16,481 nt of DNA from assembly GCA_021823875.1 (NCBI GenBank), contig JAKAMD010000029.1, forward strand, positions 1 through 16,481, given 5' to 3'. This stretch comes from Pseudomonadota bacterium (GTDB lineage Bacteria; Pseudomonadota; Alphaproteobacteria; Rhizobiales; Xanthobacteraceae). Below the pieces are notes generated by a model, which saw nothing but the letters and a program-made list of their open reading frames with translations, made no database searches and was not told where the DNA came from. Made by a program: the position numbers and the translations under genes. Shown here in pieces: positions 6,664 through 13,600 of this stretch; positions within the stretch are counted from its first letter, which is position 1, and each line of letters opens with the position of its first letter.

Positions 6664-7971
6664 CTACAGGATGAACCGGCTGAGATCGGTGTTGCTGGCC
6701 AGGTCGCCAATGTGCCGGCGGACATAATCCGCGTCGATTTTGACTGTCTCGCCGGAGCGATCGGGGGCGGCGAAGGACACATCGTCCAACACCCGCTCCA
6801 TCACCGTCTGCAGCCGCCGCGCGCCGATATTTTCAACCGACGAATTCACCGCCACCGCGATGTCGGCGATCGCGTCGATGGCGTCTTCGGTGAAATCAAG
6901 GGTTACGCCCTCGGTCGCCATGAGGGCCACGTATTGTTTGATCAGCGAGGCTTCCGGCTCGGTCAGAATGCGACGGAAGTCGTCGCGGGTGAGCGCTTTC
7001 AGTTCGACGCGGATCGGCAGCCGTCCTTGCAACTCGGGCAAAAGGTCGGAAGGCTTGGAAATATGGAAGGCGCCGGAGGCGATGAATAGGATATGATCGG
7101 TCTTCACCGCCCCATGCTTGGTGGAAACCGTGGTGCCTTCGATCAGCGGCAACAGATCGCGCTGCACGCCTTCGCGTGACACGTCGCCGCCATAGCGGCC
7201 CTCGCGCGCGCAGATCTTGTCGATCTCGTCGAGGAACACGATGCCGTTCTGCTCGACGGCGCGGATCGCTTCCTGGGTGAGCTGGTCGGTGTCGAGCAGC
7301 TTGTCACTTTCCTCATTGACCAGGATCTCGTGCGAATCATGCACGGTGACGCGCCGCGTCTTGGTGCGGCTGCCGCCGAGCTTGCCGAAGATATCGCCGA
7401 TCGATATGGCGCCGACTTGCGCGCCCGGCATGCCGGGAATATCGAACATCGGCATGCCGGAGCCGCCGGATTGCACTTCGATCTCGATTTCCTTGTCGTT
7501 GAGCTCGCCGGCGCGCAGCTTGCGGCGGAAACTTTCGCGGGTGGCCGGGCTCGAGCCGGGGCCGACCAGTGCATCGAGCACGCGCTCCTCGGCAGCCAAT
7601 TCGGCCTTTGCCTGCACGTCTTTTCGCTTCTTCTCGCGGGTCAGCGCGATGGCGATCTCGACCAGATCACGCACGATCTGCTCGACGTCGCGGCCTACAT
7701 AACCGACCTCGGTGAACTTGGTCGCTTCCACCTTGAGGAAGGGCGCGCCGGCCAGCTTCGCCAAACGGCGCGAAATCTCGGTCTTGCCGACGCCGGTGGG
7801 CCCGATCATCAGGATGTTCTTGGGCAGCACTTCCTCGCGCAGGCGATCATCGAGTTGCAGGCGACGCCAGCGGTTGCGCAAGGCGATCGCAACCGCGCGC
7901 TTGGCGTCAGCCTGGCCGACGATATAGCGATCGAGTTCGGAAACGATTTCGCGGGGGGAGAAGTCGGTCAA
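6664..7971 (-). CDS. hslU: ATP-dependent protease ATPase subunit HslU
   Basis: HslU is the AAA+ unfoldase ring that feeds substrates into the HslV peptidase. The 435-residue protein has Walker A GPTGVGKT at 57-64, the pore loop GYVG at 90-93, an intermediate domain (about 110-230) and Walker B VFLDEIDK at 245-252. The sensor-2 region contains NIGARRLQTVMERVL. It ends in DLSRFIL, the tail that docks in HslV, so the gene is complete. The start is a TTG at 7971: no ATG lies in frame near it, and TTG gives the family N-terminus MTDFSPREIV. The ribosome binding site is poor, which fits translation coupled to hslV ending 12 bp upstream. In many bacteria the pair is heat-shock controlled; I see no clear sigma-32 site here. 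Confidence 0.97.
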   Translation of the reverse strand: MTDFSPREIVSELDRYIVGQADAKRAVAIALRNRWRRLQLDDRLREEVLPKNILMIGPTGVGKTEISRRLAKLAGAPFLKVEATKFTEVGYVGRDVEQIVRDLVEIAIALTREKKRKDVQAKAELAAEERVLDALVGPGSSPATRESFRRKLRAGELNDKEIEIEVQSGGSGMPMFDIPGMPGAQVGAISIGDIFGKLGGSRTKTRRVTVHDSHEILVNEESDKLLDTDQLTQEAIRAVEQNGIVFLDEIDKICAREGRYGGDVSREGVQRDLLPLIEGTTVSTKHGAVKTDHILFIASGAFHISKPSDLLPELQGRLPIRVELKALTRDDFRRILTEPEASLIKQYVALMATEGVTLDFTEDAIDAIADIAVAVNSSVENIGARRLQTVMERVLDDVSFAAPDRSGETVKIDADYVRRHIGDLASNTDLSRFIL

Positions 7972-7983
7972 CTGTTCACTCGG

Positions 7984-8544
7984 TTAGGTTTTCAGTGACT
8001 CAATCGTCACATTACGGTTGGTGTAGACGCAGATGTCGGCGGCGATGTCGAGCGACTTGCGCACGATCTGCTCGGCATCGAGCGCGCCATCGAGCAGCGC
8101 GCGCGCGGCGGCGAGCGCGTAATTGCCGCCCGAGCCGATGCCCATCACGTTGTTTTCCGGCTCGAGCACGTCGCCGGTGCCGGTGAGCACCAGTGTCACT
8201 TGGGCGTCGGCCACGATCATCATGGCTTCGAGACGCCGCAGATAACGGTCGGTGCGCCAGTCCTTGGCGAGTTCGACCGCGGCGCGAGTGAGCTGGCCGG
8301 GATATTGCTCGAGTTTGGCCTCCAGCCGTTCGAACAAGGTAAACGCGTCGGCGGTGGCACCGGCAAAGCCGCCGATCACGTCGCCCTTGCCCAGGCGGCG
8401 CACCTTCTTGGCGTTGCCCTTGATAATGGTCTGGCCAATGGAGACCTGGCCGTCGCCGCCGATCACGACCGTGCCGCCCTTGCGGACGGTGAGGATGGTG
8501 GTGCCGTGCCAAGAGGAACCTGAGGGAATTTCGTTGGAAGACAT
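7984..8544 (-). CDS. hslV: ATP-dependent protease subunit HslV (threonine peptidase)
   Basis: HslV is the peptidase half of HslVU, a proteasome-beta-like double hexamer. The 186-residue protein reads MSSNEIPSGSSWHGTTILTV. Cleavage before T15 would expose the N-terminal threonine nucleophile (TTILTVRKGG), so the first 14 residues are a propeptide, as is common in alphaproteobacteria. The GDGQVSIG motif at about 30-37, KVRRLGKG and the GIGSGGNYALAAARAL segment are typical. An open frame extends upstream to 8694 but adds a Pro/Arg-rich non-family sequence and overlaps the hisB start, so the ATG at 8544 is preferred, although its ribosome binding site (AAGG about 10 bases upstream) is modest. It is divergent from hisB and forms an operon with hslU. 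Confidence 0.96.
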   Translation of the reverse strand: MSSNEIPSGSSWHGTTILTVRKGGTVVIGGDGQVSIGQTIIKGNAKKVRRLGKGDVIGGFAGATADAFTLFERLEAKLEQYPGQLTRAAVELAKDWRTDRYLRRLEAMMIVADAQVTLVLTGTGDVLEPENNVMGIGSGGNYALAAARALLDGALDAEQIVRKSLDIAADICVYTNRNVTIESLKT

Positions 8545-8681
8545 CGATGGGAACCCTTGCGGTGCCCGACATGTAAGGGCGGGCGGCGGGGGATGCAAAC
8601 GGGGACCGGGCCTCCGCCCAGCGAGAAAGTGGCAAATCCGGAAAACCCCTGATAAAAGGCGCTGGTTCAAAGGATTTCGCC
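8545..8681. other. Intergenic region between divergent hslV and hisB
   Basis: This 137-bp gap must hold the hslVU and histidine-cluster promoters. On the hisB side a GATAAAA stretch (about 8650) could be a -10 element, and AAAGGA 8 bases before the hisB ATG is a good ribosome binding site. No leader peptide rich in His codons, attenuator or convincing heat-shock promoter is visible. Confidence 0.45.
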
Positions 8682-9275
8682 ATGCGGCAGGCAAAAGTTA
8701 AGCGCAAGACCAAGGAAACCGACGTGGAGGTTGCGGTCGACCTCGACGGCGCCGGACGCGCCGAGATCGCGACCGGCATCGGCTTCCTCGACCATATGCT
8801 CGACCTGTTGGCGCGCCATTCGCGCATCGACATCACGGTCAAGGCCAAGGGCGATCTGCATATCGACCACCACCACACCACCGAAGATGTCGGCATTGCG
8901 CTCGGCAGCGCCGTGAAACAGGCGCTCGGCGACATGAAGGGCATCACCCGCTATGCCGACGTGCATGTGCCGATGGACGAGGCATTGACGCGGGTGGCGC
9001 TCGATATTTCCGGGCGGCCGTTCCTGGTGTTCAAGGCGGAATTCGTGCGCGACAAGGTCGGCCAATTCGACACCGAATTGGTGCAGGAATGGTTCCAAGC
9101 ATTCGCCATGAATGCCGGCATCACCTTGCATGTGGCGACGCTGTACGGCACCAACGACCATCATATTGCCGAGTCCTGCTACAAGGCACTGGCGCGCGCA
9201 TTGCGTACGGCGGTGGCGATCGATCCGCGCGCCAAGGACGAAGTGCCGTCCACCAAGGGTTCGCTCGGGGGATAG
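8682..9275 (+). CDS. hisB: Imidazoleglycerol-phosphate dehydratase
   Basis: HisB converts imidazoleglycerol phosphate to imidazole acetol phosphate, the step after HisHF. The 197-residue protein is the monofunctional form, without the N-terminal phosphatase domain of the E. coli enzyme. Metal-binding motifs are present: GFLDHMLDLLARHS (34-47), DHHHTTED (62-69) and DHHIAE (159-164), as expected for the di-manganese active site. The C-terminus VPSTKGSLGG is the usual family ending. The ATG at 8682 has AAAGGA upstream. It opens the plus-strand histidine cluster, but a palindromic repeat of 111 bp separates it from the next gene. Confidence 0.97.
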   Translation: MRQAKVKRKTKETDVEVAVDLDGAGRAEIATGIGFLDHMLDLLARHSRIDITVKAKGDLHIDHHHTTEDVGIALGSAVKQALGDMKGITRYADVHVPMDEALTRVALDISGRPFLVFKAEFVRDKVGQFDTELVQEWFQAFAMNAGITLHVATLYGTNDHHIAESCYKALARALRTAVAIDPRAKDEVPSTKGSLGG

Positions 9276-9283
9276 TCGCTCCG

Positions 9284-9394
9284 TCATTCCGGGGCGCCGC
9301 CGCAGGCGGCGAACCCGCAATCCAGAGCGCTAGGCTCGGAGAATGCAACTCTGGATTCCGGGTTTGCTCGCTTTCGCTCGCGCCCCGGAATGAC
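9284..9394. repeat. Dispersed palindromic repeat, copy 1 (about 111 bp)
   Basis: The ends are a perfect 15-bp inverted repeat, GTCATTCCGGGGCGC at 9284-9298 and its complement at 9380-9394. Inside, a second inverted pair around CGAACCCGCAATCCAGAG and CTCTGGATTCCGGGTT also matches apart from 1-2 bases, so the RNA could fold into a long hairpin. It fills the gap between hisB and the DUF2628 gene. Related copies lie at 12099-12138 and 13481-13589. Confidence 0.85.
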
Positions 9395-9418
9395 CGGAAT
9401 GAATAGTGAGTGAAAAGG

Positions 9419-9931
9419 ATGCCCACTTACACCGTGCACGCACCGCCCCCTCGTCAGGGCCAAAGCGCCGATCCCGGGCGCTTCGTCTTCGTGCGCGACG
9501 GCTTCCATTTCTGGGCCTTTCTGCTGGTGCCGTTCTGGCTGCTGGTGAAGCGGCTGTGGCTGGTGTTCGTGCTCTACGTCATCCTCACCGGCGTGCTGAC
9601 GGTCGCGCTCAGGCTCACCCATGTGCCGGCGACGGTGCAGTTCATGGTGGACGCGGGTGTTGCGGTGCTCATCGGTTTCGAGGCGGGAACGCTCCGGCGC
9701 TGGACGTATGCCCGCCGCGGCTGGCAGATGCTCGGCTTCGTGGTCGGCGAGGACAAGGAAATGGCCGAGCGCCGCTTTTATCTCCAATGGGTCGAACGCG
9801 TCGAGGCTATACCGGCGCCGCCTGCGCCGCCGCCGGCCGCCGAGCCTGTCTATGCGACGCCGGTGCGGCGCGGACCGTCGTCGGGCTCTGATGTGATCGG
9901 CCTGTTTCCCCAACCGGGGGGTACGTCGTGA
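9419..9931 (+). CDS. DUF2628 family membrane protein
   Basis: A 170-residue membrane protein of unknown function resembling the DUF2628 family. The N-terminal part MPTYTVHAPP...RFVFVRDGFHFWAF is typical. Two or three membrane segments follow: FWAFLLVPFWLL (about 32-43), LVFVLYVILTGVLTVAL (about 48-65) and a third at VDAGVAVLIGFEAG (about 75-90). A cytoplasmic tail with a Pro/Ala-rich stretch follows. Start choice is uncertain: a GTG at 9410 is in frame and would add MKR; I prefer the ATG at 9419 because the family begins MPxYTVH. Its stop codon overlaps the GTG start of hisH in GTGA, so the genes are translationally coupled although no role in histidine synthesis is known. Confidence 0.8.
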   Translation: MPTYTVHAPPPRQGQSADPGRFVFVRDGFHFWAFLLVPFWLLVKRLWLVFVLYVILTGVLTVALRLTHVPATVQFMVDAGVAVLIGFEAGTLRRWTYARRGWQMLGFVVGEDKEMAERRFYLQWVERVEAIPAPPAPPPAAEPVYATPVRRGPSSGSDVIGLFPQPGGTS

Positions 9932-10578
9932 GCGTTGCTATTGTCGACTACGGCTCCGGCAATTTGCACTCGGCGGCCAAGGCCTTCGAGCGCGCGGCGC
10001 GTGACAGCGGACATGCCGAGGCGATCCTGGTCACCAGCGATCCCGCCAAGGTGGCCGCTGCCTCGCGCGTGGTGCTGCCGGGCGTCGGCGCCTTCGCCGA
10101 TTGCCGGCGCGGGCTCGACGATATTTCCGGCATGATCGAGGCGCTCAATGAAAGCGTCCTACAACGCGGACGGCCGTTCTTCGGCATTTGCGTCGGCATG
10201 CAATTGATGGCCGAGCGCGGGCGCGAATATCAGGTGACGCCAGGGCTCGGTTGGATCGCCGGCGAGGTCGACCGCATCACGCCGGCCGATCCGTCGCTGA
10301 AAATCCCGCATATGGGCTGGAACACGCTCAACATGCTGCAGCCGCATCCCTTGCTTGCCGATCTGCCGCTTGGCCCAGACGGGCTGCATGCCTATTTCGT
10401 GCATTCCTACGAGCTCAGGCCGGCGCACCGCGCCGACCTGGTGGCGCAGGCCGATTATGGCGGCCCGCTTACCGCCATCGTCGGGCGCGACAACATGGTC
10501 GGCACCCAGTTCCATCCGGAGAAGAGCCAGCGGCTGGGGCTGGCTTTGATCGCGAATTTCTTGAAGTGGACACCATGA
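9928..10578 (+). CDS. hisH: Imidazole glycerol phosphate synthase, glutaminase subunit HisH
   Basis: HisH hydrolyses glutamine and channels ammonia to HisF. The 216-residue protein is a class I glutamine amidotransferase. The nucleophile is C88 in GICVGMQLM, and H196 and E198 in GTQFHPEKSQ complete the triad. The GVGAF motif at 52-56 and IPHMGWN in the middle are family signatures. The start is a GTG at 9928 overlapping the previous stop by 4 bp, with GGGGGG a few bases upstream. Its own stop overlaps the ATG of hisA by 4 bp (ATGA), which would keep HisH, HisA and HisF output balanced. Confidence 0.97.
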   Translation: MSVAIVDYGSGNLHSAAKAFERAARDSGHAEAILVTSDPAKVAAASRVVLPGVGAFADCRRGLDDISGMIEALNESVLQRGRPFFGICVGMQLMAERGREYQVTPGLGWIAGEVDRITPADPSLKIPHMGWNTLNMLQPHPLLADLPLGPDGLHAYFVHSYELRPAHRADLVAQADYGGPLTAIVGRDNMVGTQFHPEKSQRLGLALIANFLKWTP

Positions 10579-11315
10579 TCCTGTTTCCCGCCATCGACCT
10601 GAAGGAAGGCCTCGCCGTGCGCCTGGAGCAGGGCGACATGGCGCGCGCCACCGTGTTCCATCGCGATCCGGCGGCGCAGGCGCATGCCTTCGAGCAGGAG
10701 GGCTTCGAATATCTCCGCCTCGTTGATCTCGACGGCGCGTTTGCCGGAAAGCCGGTGAATGCAGACGCGGTCGATCGTATTCTGGAGAGCATCAGCATCC
10801 CGGTGCAGCTCGGCGGCGGCATTCGCAACACTGCCACGGTCGAGGCCTGGCTGGAAAAGGGCGTCACGCGCGTGATCATCGGCACCGCCGCGGTGCGCGA
10901 TCCGCCGTTCGTCAAGCAGGCCGCGCGTGACTATCCGGGCAAGATCGCGGTCGGGCTCGACGCGCGTGACGGCAAGGTTGCGGTCGAGGGCTGGGCGGAA
11001 ACCTCGGAGCTGACCGCACTCGAGATCGCCAAGCGTTTCGAGGACGTCGGCGTCGCCGCCATCATCTATACCGATGTGGCGCGCGACGGCATGCTCAAAG
11101 GTTTGAACATGGACGCCACCATCGCGCTCGCCGAGGCGATTTCGATTCCGGTGATCGCCTCGGGCGGTCTGGCGTCGATCGACGACATCAAGGCGCTGCT
11201 GGAGCCGCGCGCGCGCAAGCTCGCAGGCGCCATTGCGGGCCGCGCGCTCTATGACGGGCGGCTCGATGCGAAAGAGGCATTGGCCATGATCCGTGCCGCC
11301 AAGGCGGCGGTCTGA
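10575..11315 (+). CDS. hisA: ProFAR isomerase HisA
   Basis: HisA performs the Amadori isomerisation of ProFAR to PRFAR. It is a 246-residue (beta-alpha)8 barrel with an internal half-barrel repeat. D8 in FPAIDLKEG is the catalytic base and D129 in VGLDARDG the catalytic acid. Phosphate-binding loops are seen at QLGGGIR (79-84) and IASGGLAS near 195. YTDVARDGMLKG (165-176) is characteristic. The ATG at 10575 is chosen because it overlaps the hisH stop by 4 bp and matches the family N-terminus; a much longer open frame upstream is antisense to nothing and overlaps hisH. hisF follows after 3 bp. Confidence 0.97.
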   Translation: MILFPAIDLKEGLAVRLEQGDMARATVFHRDPAAQAHAFEQEGFEYLRLVDLDGAFAGKPVNADAVDRILESISIPVQLGGGIRNTATVEAWLEKGVTRVIIGTAAVRDPPFVKQAARDYPGKIAVGLDARDGKVAVEGWAETSELTALEIAKRFEDVGVAAIIYTDVARDGMLKGLNMDATIALAEAISIPVIASGGLASIDDIKALLEPRARKLAGAIAGRALYDGRLDAKEALAMIRAAKAAV

Positions 11316-11318
11316 ACG

Positions 11319-12089
11319 ATGTTCAAAGTCCGCGTCATTCCCTGCCTCGACGTGAAGGACGGCCGCGTCGTCAAGGGCATCAATTTCGTCGACCTGCGCG
11401 ACGCCGGCGATCCGGTGGAAGCAGCGATCGCCTATGACGCGGCCGGTGCCGACGAACTCACCTTTCTCGACATCACCGCCAGCCACGAGAACCGCGACAC
11501 CATCTACGACGTGGTGCAGCGCACGGCGGAAGCCTGCTTCATGCCGCTCACTGTCGGCGGCGGTGTGCGCACCGTCGACGACATCCGCAAGCTGCTCACC
11601 TGCGGCGCCGACAAGGTCTCGATCTACACCGCGGCGGTGGCGCGCCGGCAGTTCGTCAAGGAAGCGGCCGAGAAGTTTGGCGACCAGTGCATCGTAGTGG
11701 CAATCGACGCCAAGCAGGTCGCGCGCGGGCCCGACCGCTGGGAAATCTTCACCCATGGCGGCCGCAAGCCGACCGGCATCGACGCGGTCGGCTATGCCGA
11801 GGAGGTGGTGGCGCTCGGCGCCGGCGAGATCCTGCTCACCTCCATGGACCGCGACGGCACCAAGAGCGGGTTCGACATCCCGCTCACCCGCGCGATCGCG
11901 GACGCCGTGAGCGTGCCGGTGATCGCCTCCGGCGGGGTTGGGAACCTCGAGCATCTAGTCGCGGGCATCCGCGATGGCCATGCCACCGCGGTGCTGGCAG
12001 CCTCGATCTTCCATTTCGGCGAATATTCAGTGCGCCAGGCCAAGGAATACATGGCCAAAGCCGGGCTGCCGATGCGGCTCGACCCTTGA
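11319..12089 (+). CDS. hisF: Imidazole glycerol phosphate synthase, cyclase subunit HisF
   Basis: HisF joins PRFAR with ammonia from HisH to give imidazoleglycerol phosphate and AICAR. The 256-residue (beta-alpha)8 barrel shows D11 in IPCLDVKDGRVVKG and D130 in VVAIDAK, the two catalytic aspartates. Phosphate-binding motifs are LTVGGGVRT (77-85) and VIASGGVGNLEHL near 200. LLTSMDRDGTKSG is typical. The gene starts 3 bp after hisA and is followed by a shortened palindromic repeat before hisE. Confidence 0.98.
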   Translation: MFKVRVIPCLDVKDGRVVKGINFVDLRDAGDPVEAAIAYDAAGADELTFLDITASHENRDTIYDVVQRTAEACFMPLTVGGGVRTVDDIRKLLTCGADKVSIYTAAVARRQFVKEAAEKFGDQCIVVAIDAKQVARGPDRWEIFTHGGRKPTGIDAVGYAEEVVALGAGEILLTSMDRDGTKSGFDIPLTRAIADAVSVPVIASGGVGNLEHLVAGIRDGHATAVLAASIFHFGEYSVRQAKEYMAKAGLPMRLDP

Positions 12090-12098
12090 GGCATGCCT

Positions 12099-12138
12099 GT
12101 CATTCCGTTTCCGTCCACCCGGCCGGGCCCGGAATGAC
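12099..12138. repeat. Dispersed palindromic repeat, shortened copy (40 bp)
   Basis: GTCATTCCG (12099-12107) and CGGAATGAC (12130-12138) are the same outermost bases as the longer copies, but the centre has shrunk to 22 bp and no longer matches them. It starts 10 bp after the hisF stop. I read it as an internally deleted copy; its hairpin could slow or end transcription before hisE. Confidence 0.65.
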
Positions 12139-12183
12139 GAGCCGGCCCGGAGGTGCTAAAGACCCGGCCCGAAGGAACGCGGT

Positions 12184-12501
12184 ATGACCGAATTCACGCT
12201 GTCGGATCTCGAAAAACGCGTACAGGAGCGCGCCCAGGCGAGCGCGGCAGATTCCTATACTCGTTCGCTGCTCGACAAGGGCACGGCGCACTGCGCCAAG
12301 AAGATGGGCGAGGAGGCGTTCGAAACGGCGCTTGCAGCCGTGCAGGAGGACAAGTCCCGCGTGATCGCGGAAGCGGCCGATCTGCTCTATCATTTGCTGG
12401 TATTATTGCAGGCGCGCGGGGTGACGCTCGCCGAGGTCGAAGCGGCGCTGGAAAAACGCACGGCGCAGACCGGGCACCAGGAAAAGGCCGCGCGCAAATA
12501 G
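12184..12501 (+). CDS. hisE: Phosphoribosyl-ATP pyrophosphatase
   Basis: HisE removes pyrophosphate from phosphoribosyl-ATP, the second step of histidine synthesis. The 105-residue protein is the stand-alone form, not fused to HisI. It is all-alpha and shows the MazG-like metal-binding pattern: KKMGEEAFETALAA (39-52) and EAADLLYHLLVLL (63-75), where E/D residues bind Mg. The ATG at 12184 has GAAGGAA 7 bases upstream. It sits 94 bp after hisF and 18 bp before coaA. Confidence 0.95.
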   Translation: MTEFTLSDLEKRVQERAQASAADSYTRSLLDKGTAHCAKKMGEEAFETALAAVQEDKSRVIAEAADLLYHLLVLLQARGVTLAEVEAALEKRTAQTGHQEKAARK

Positions 12502-12519
12502 GCCGCGCGCGGAAAGCCC

Positions 12520-13473
12520 ATGGAACAGCGCACCGAAGAGGTCCTCTCGCCTTACCGCACGTTTTCGCGCGAGCAATGGGCGGTGCTGCGCGACGATGCG
12601 CCGATGACGCTGACCTCGGAAGAGGTCACGCGGCTGCGCTCGCTGCACGACCGGCTCGACATGAAGGAGGTGGAGGACATCTACCTGCCGCTGTCGCGTC
12701 TTTTGTCGATGTATGTGGCGGCGACCCAGCGCTTGTTCCGCGCGCAACAACGCTTCCTCGGCACCGAAGATATCAAGATGCCTTATGTGATCGGCGTCGC
12801 CGGCTCGGTCGCGGTCGGCAAGTCGACCACCGCCCGCGTGCTGCAGGCGCTCTTGGCGCGCTGGCCAAATGTGCCCAAGGTCGATCTGGTCACCACTGAC
12901 GGCTTCCTCTTTCCCAATGCGGTGCTCGCGCGCGAAGGCCTGATGGAGAAGAAGGGATTTCCCGAGAGCTACGACCTGCCCTCGCTGTTGCGCTTCCTCA
13001 CCGATGTGAAAGCCGGGCGCCGACCGGCGCGGGCGCCGATCTATTCGCATCTGATCTACGACGTCGTGCCCAACCAGTGGGTCGAAGTCGACCGGCCGGA
13101 CATCCTCATCGTCGAGGGCCTGAACGTGCTGCAGACCGGGCGGCTACCGAAGGATGGCAAGGCGATCCCCTTCGTCTCCGATTTCTTCGACTTTTCGGTC
13201 TATATCGACGCCACCGACGAAGTGCTGCGCGCTTGGTACATCGACCGTTTTCTGACGCTGCGCGGCACGGCCTTCCGCGATCCGAAATCCTACTTCCACC
13301 GCTATTCCAATCTCTCGGACGACGAAGCGACTGAAACCGCGATGTCGATCTGGGAGCGCATCAATCTGGTCAATCTGCACGAGAACATCCTGCCGACCCG
13401 CCAGCGCGCCGACCTGATTCTGAAGAAGAGCGCCAATCACATGGTGCAGGAAGTTTCGCTCAGGCGGCTGTGA
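12520..13473 (+). CDS. coaA: Type I pantothenate kinase
   Basis: CoaA phosphorylates pantothenate, the first committed step to coenzyme A. The 317-residue length fits the prokaryotic type I kinase. Walker A GSVAVGKST lies at 95-103 after the helical N-terminal region. Family motifs include LVTTDGFLFPNAVL, KKGFPESYDLPSLLRFL, YSHLIYDVVP and DILIVEGLNVLQ. The type I enzymes are usually feedback-inhibited by CoA. The ATG has GGAAAG close upstream. It is probably cotranscribed with hisE (18-bp gap); after it comes palindromic repeat copy 2, then the convergent olsB. Confidence 0.97.
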   Translation: MEQRTEEVLSPYRTFSREQWAVLRDDAPMTLTSEEVTRLRSLHDRLDMKEVEDIYLPLSRLLSMYVAATQRLFRAQQRFLGTEDIKMPYVIGVAGSVAVGKSTTARVLQALLARWPNVPKVDLVTTDGFLFPNAVLAREGLMEKKGFPESYDLPSLLRFLTDVKAGRRPARAPIYSHLIYDVVPNQWVEVDRPDILIVEGLNVLQTGRLPKDGKAIPFVSDFFDFSVYIDATDEVLRAWYIDRFLTLRGTAFRDPKSYFHRYSNLSDDEATETAMSIWERINLVNLHENILPTRQRADLILKKSANHMVQEVSLRRL

Positions 13474-13480
13474 TTTTTCT

Positions 13481-13589
13481 GTCGTTCCGGGGCGCACCGA
13501 AGGCGCGAACCCGGAATCCAGAGCAACAACCAGTCAGCAGCGACTCCGGATTCGAGGCTCGCGGCCCAAGGGCTGCGCCCCGGAATGAC
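13481..13589. repeat. Dispersed palindromic repeat, copy 2 (about 109 bp)
   Basis: GTCGTTCCGGGGCGC (13481-13495) pairs with GCGCCCCGGAATGAC (13575-13589) with one mismatch. The internal block GCGAACCCGGAATCCAGAG matches copy 1 at 9309-9328 almost base for base, which shows they share an origin. It occupies nearly the whole gap between the convergent coaA and olsB, where its hairpin could also serve as a two-way terminator. Confidence 0.85.
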
Positions 13590-13600
13590 AGCGAGCGGGT

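Noticed and set aside
7330..7998. 222-codon plus-strand frame opposite hslU
   Set aside because: Shadow of hslU codon bias; no family resemblance and no start signal.
8545..8694. 50-residue N-terminal extension of hslV
   Set aside because: The extension is Pro/Arg-rich, overlaps hisB and does not fit the known short HslV propeptide.
9284..9394. Insertion sequence or MITE with target duplication
   Set aside because: No transposase frame and no flanking direct duplication that I can see; a small palindromic repeat family is the safer reading.
10455..11954. 499-codon open frame on the minus strand opposite hisH-hisA-hisF
   Set aside because: It is antisense to three clear his genes; long antisense frames are expected in GC-rich coding DNA, and the peptide has the His/Arg/Asp-rich look of a shadow frame.
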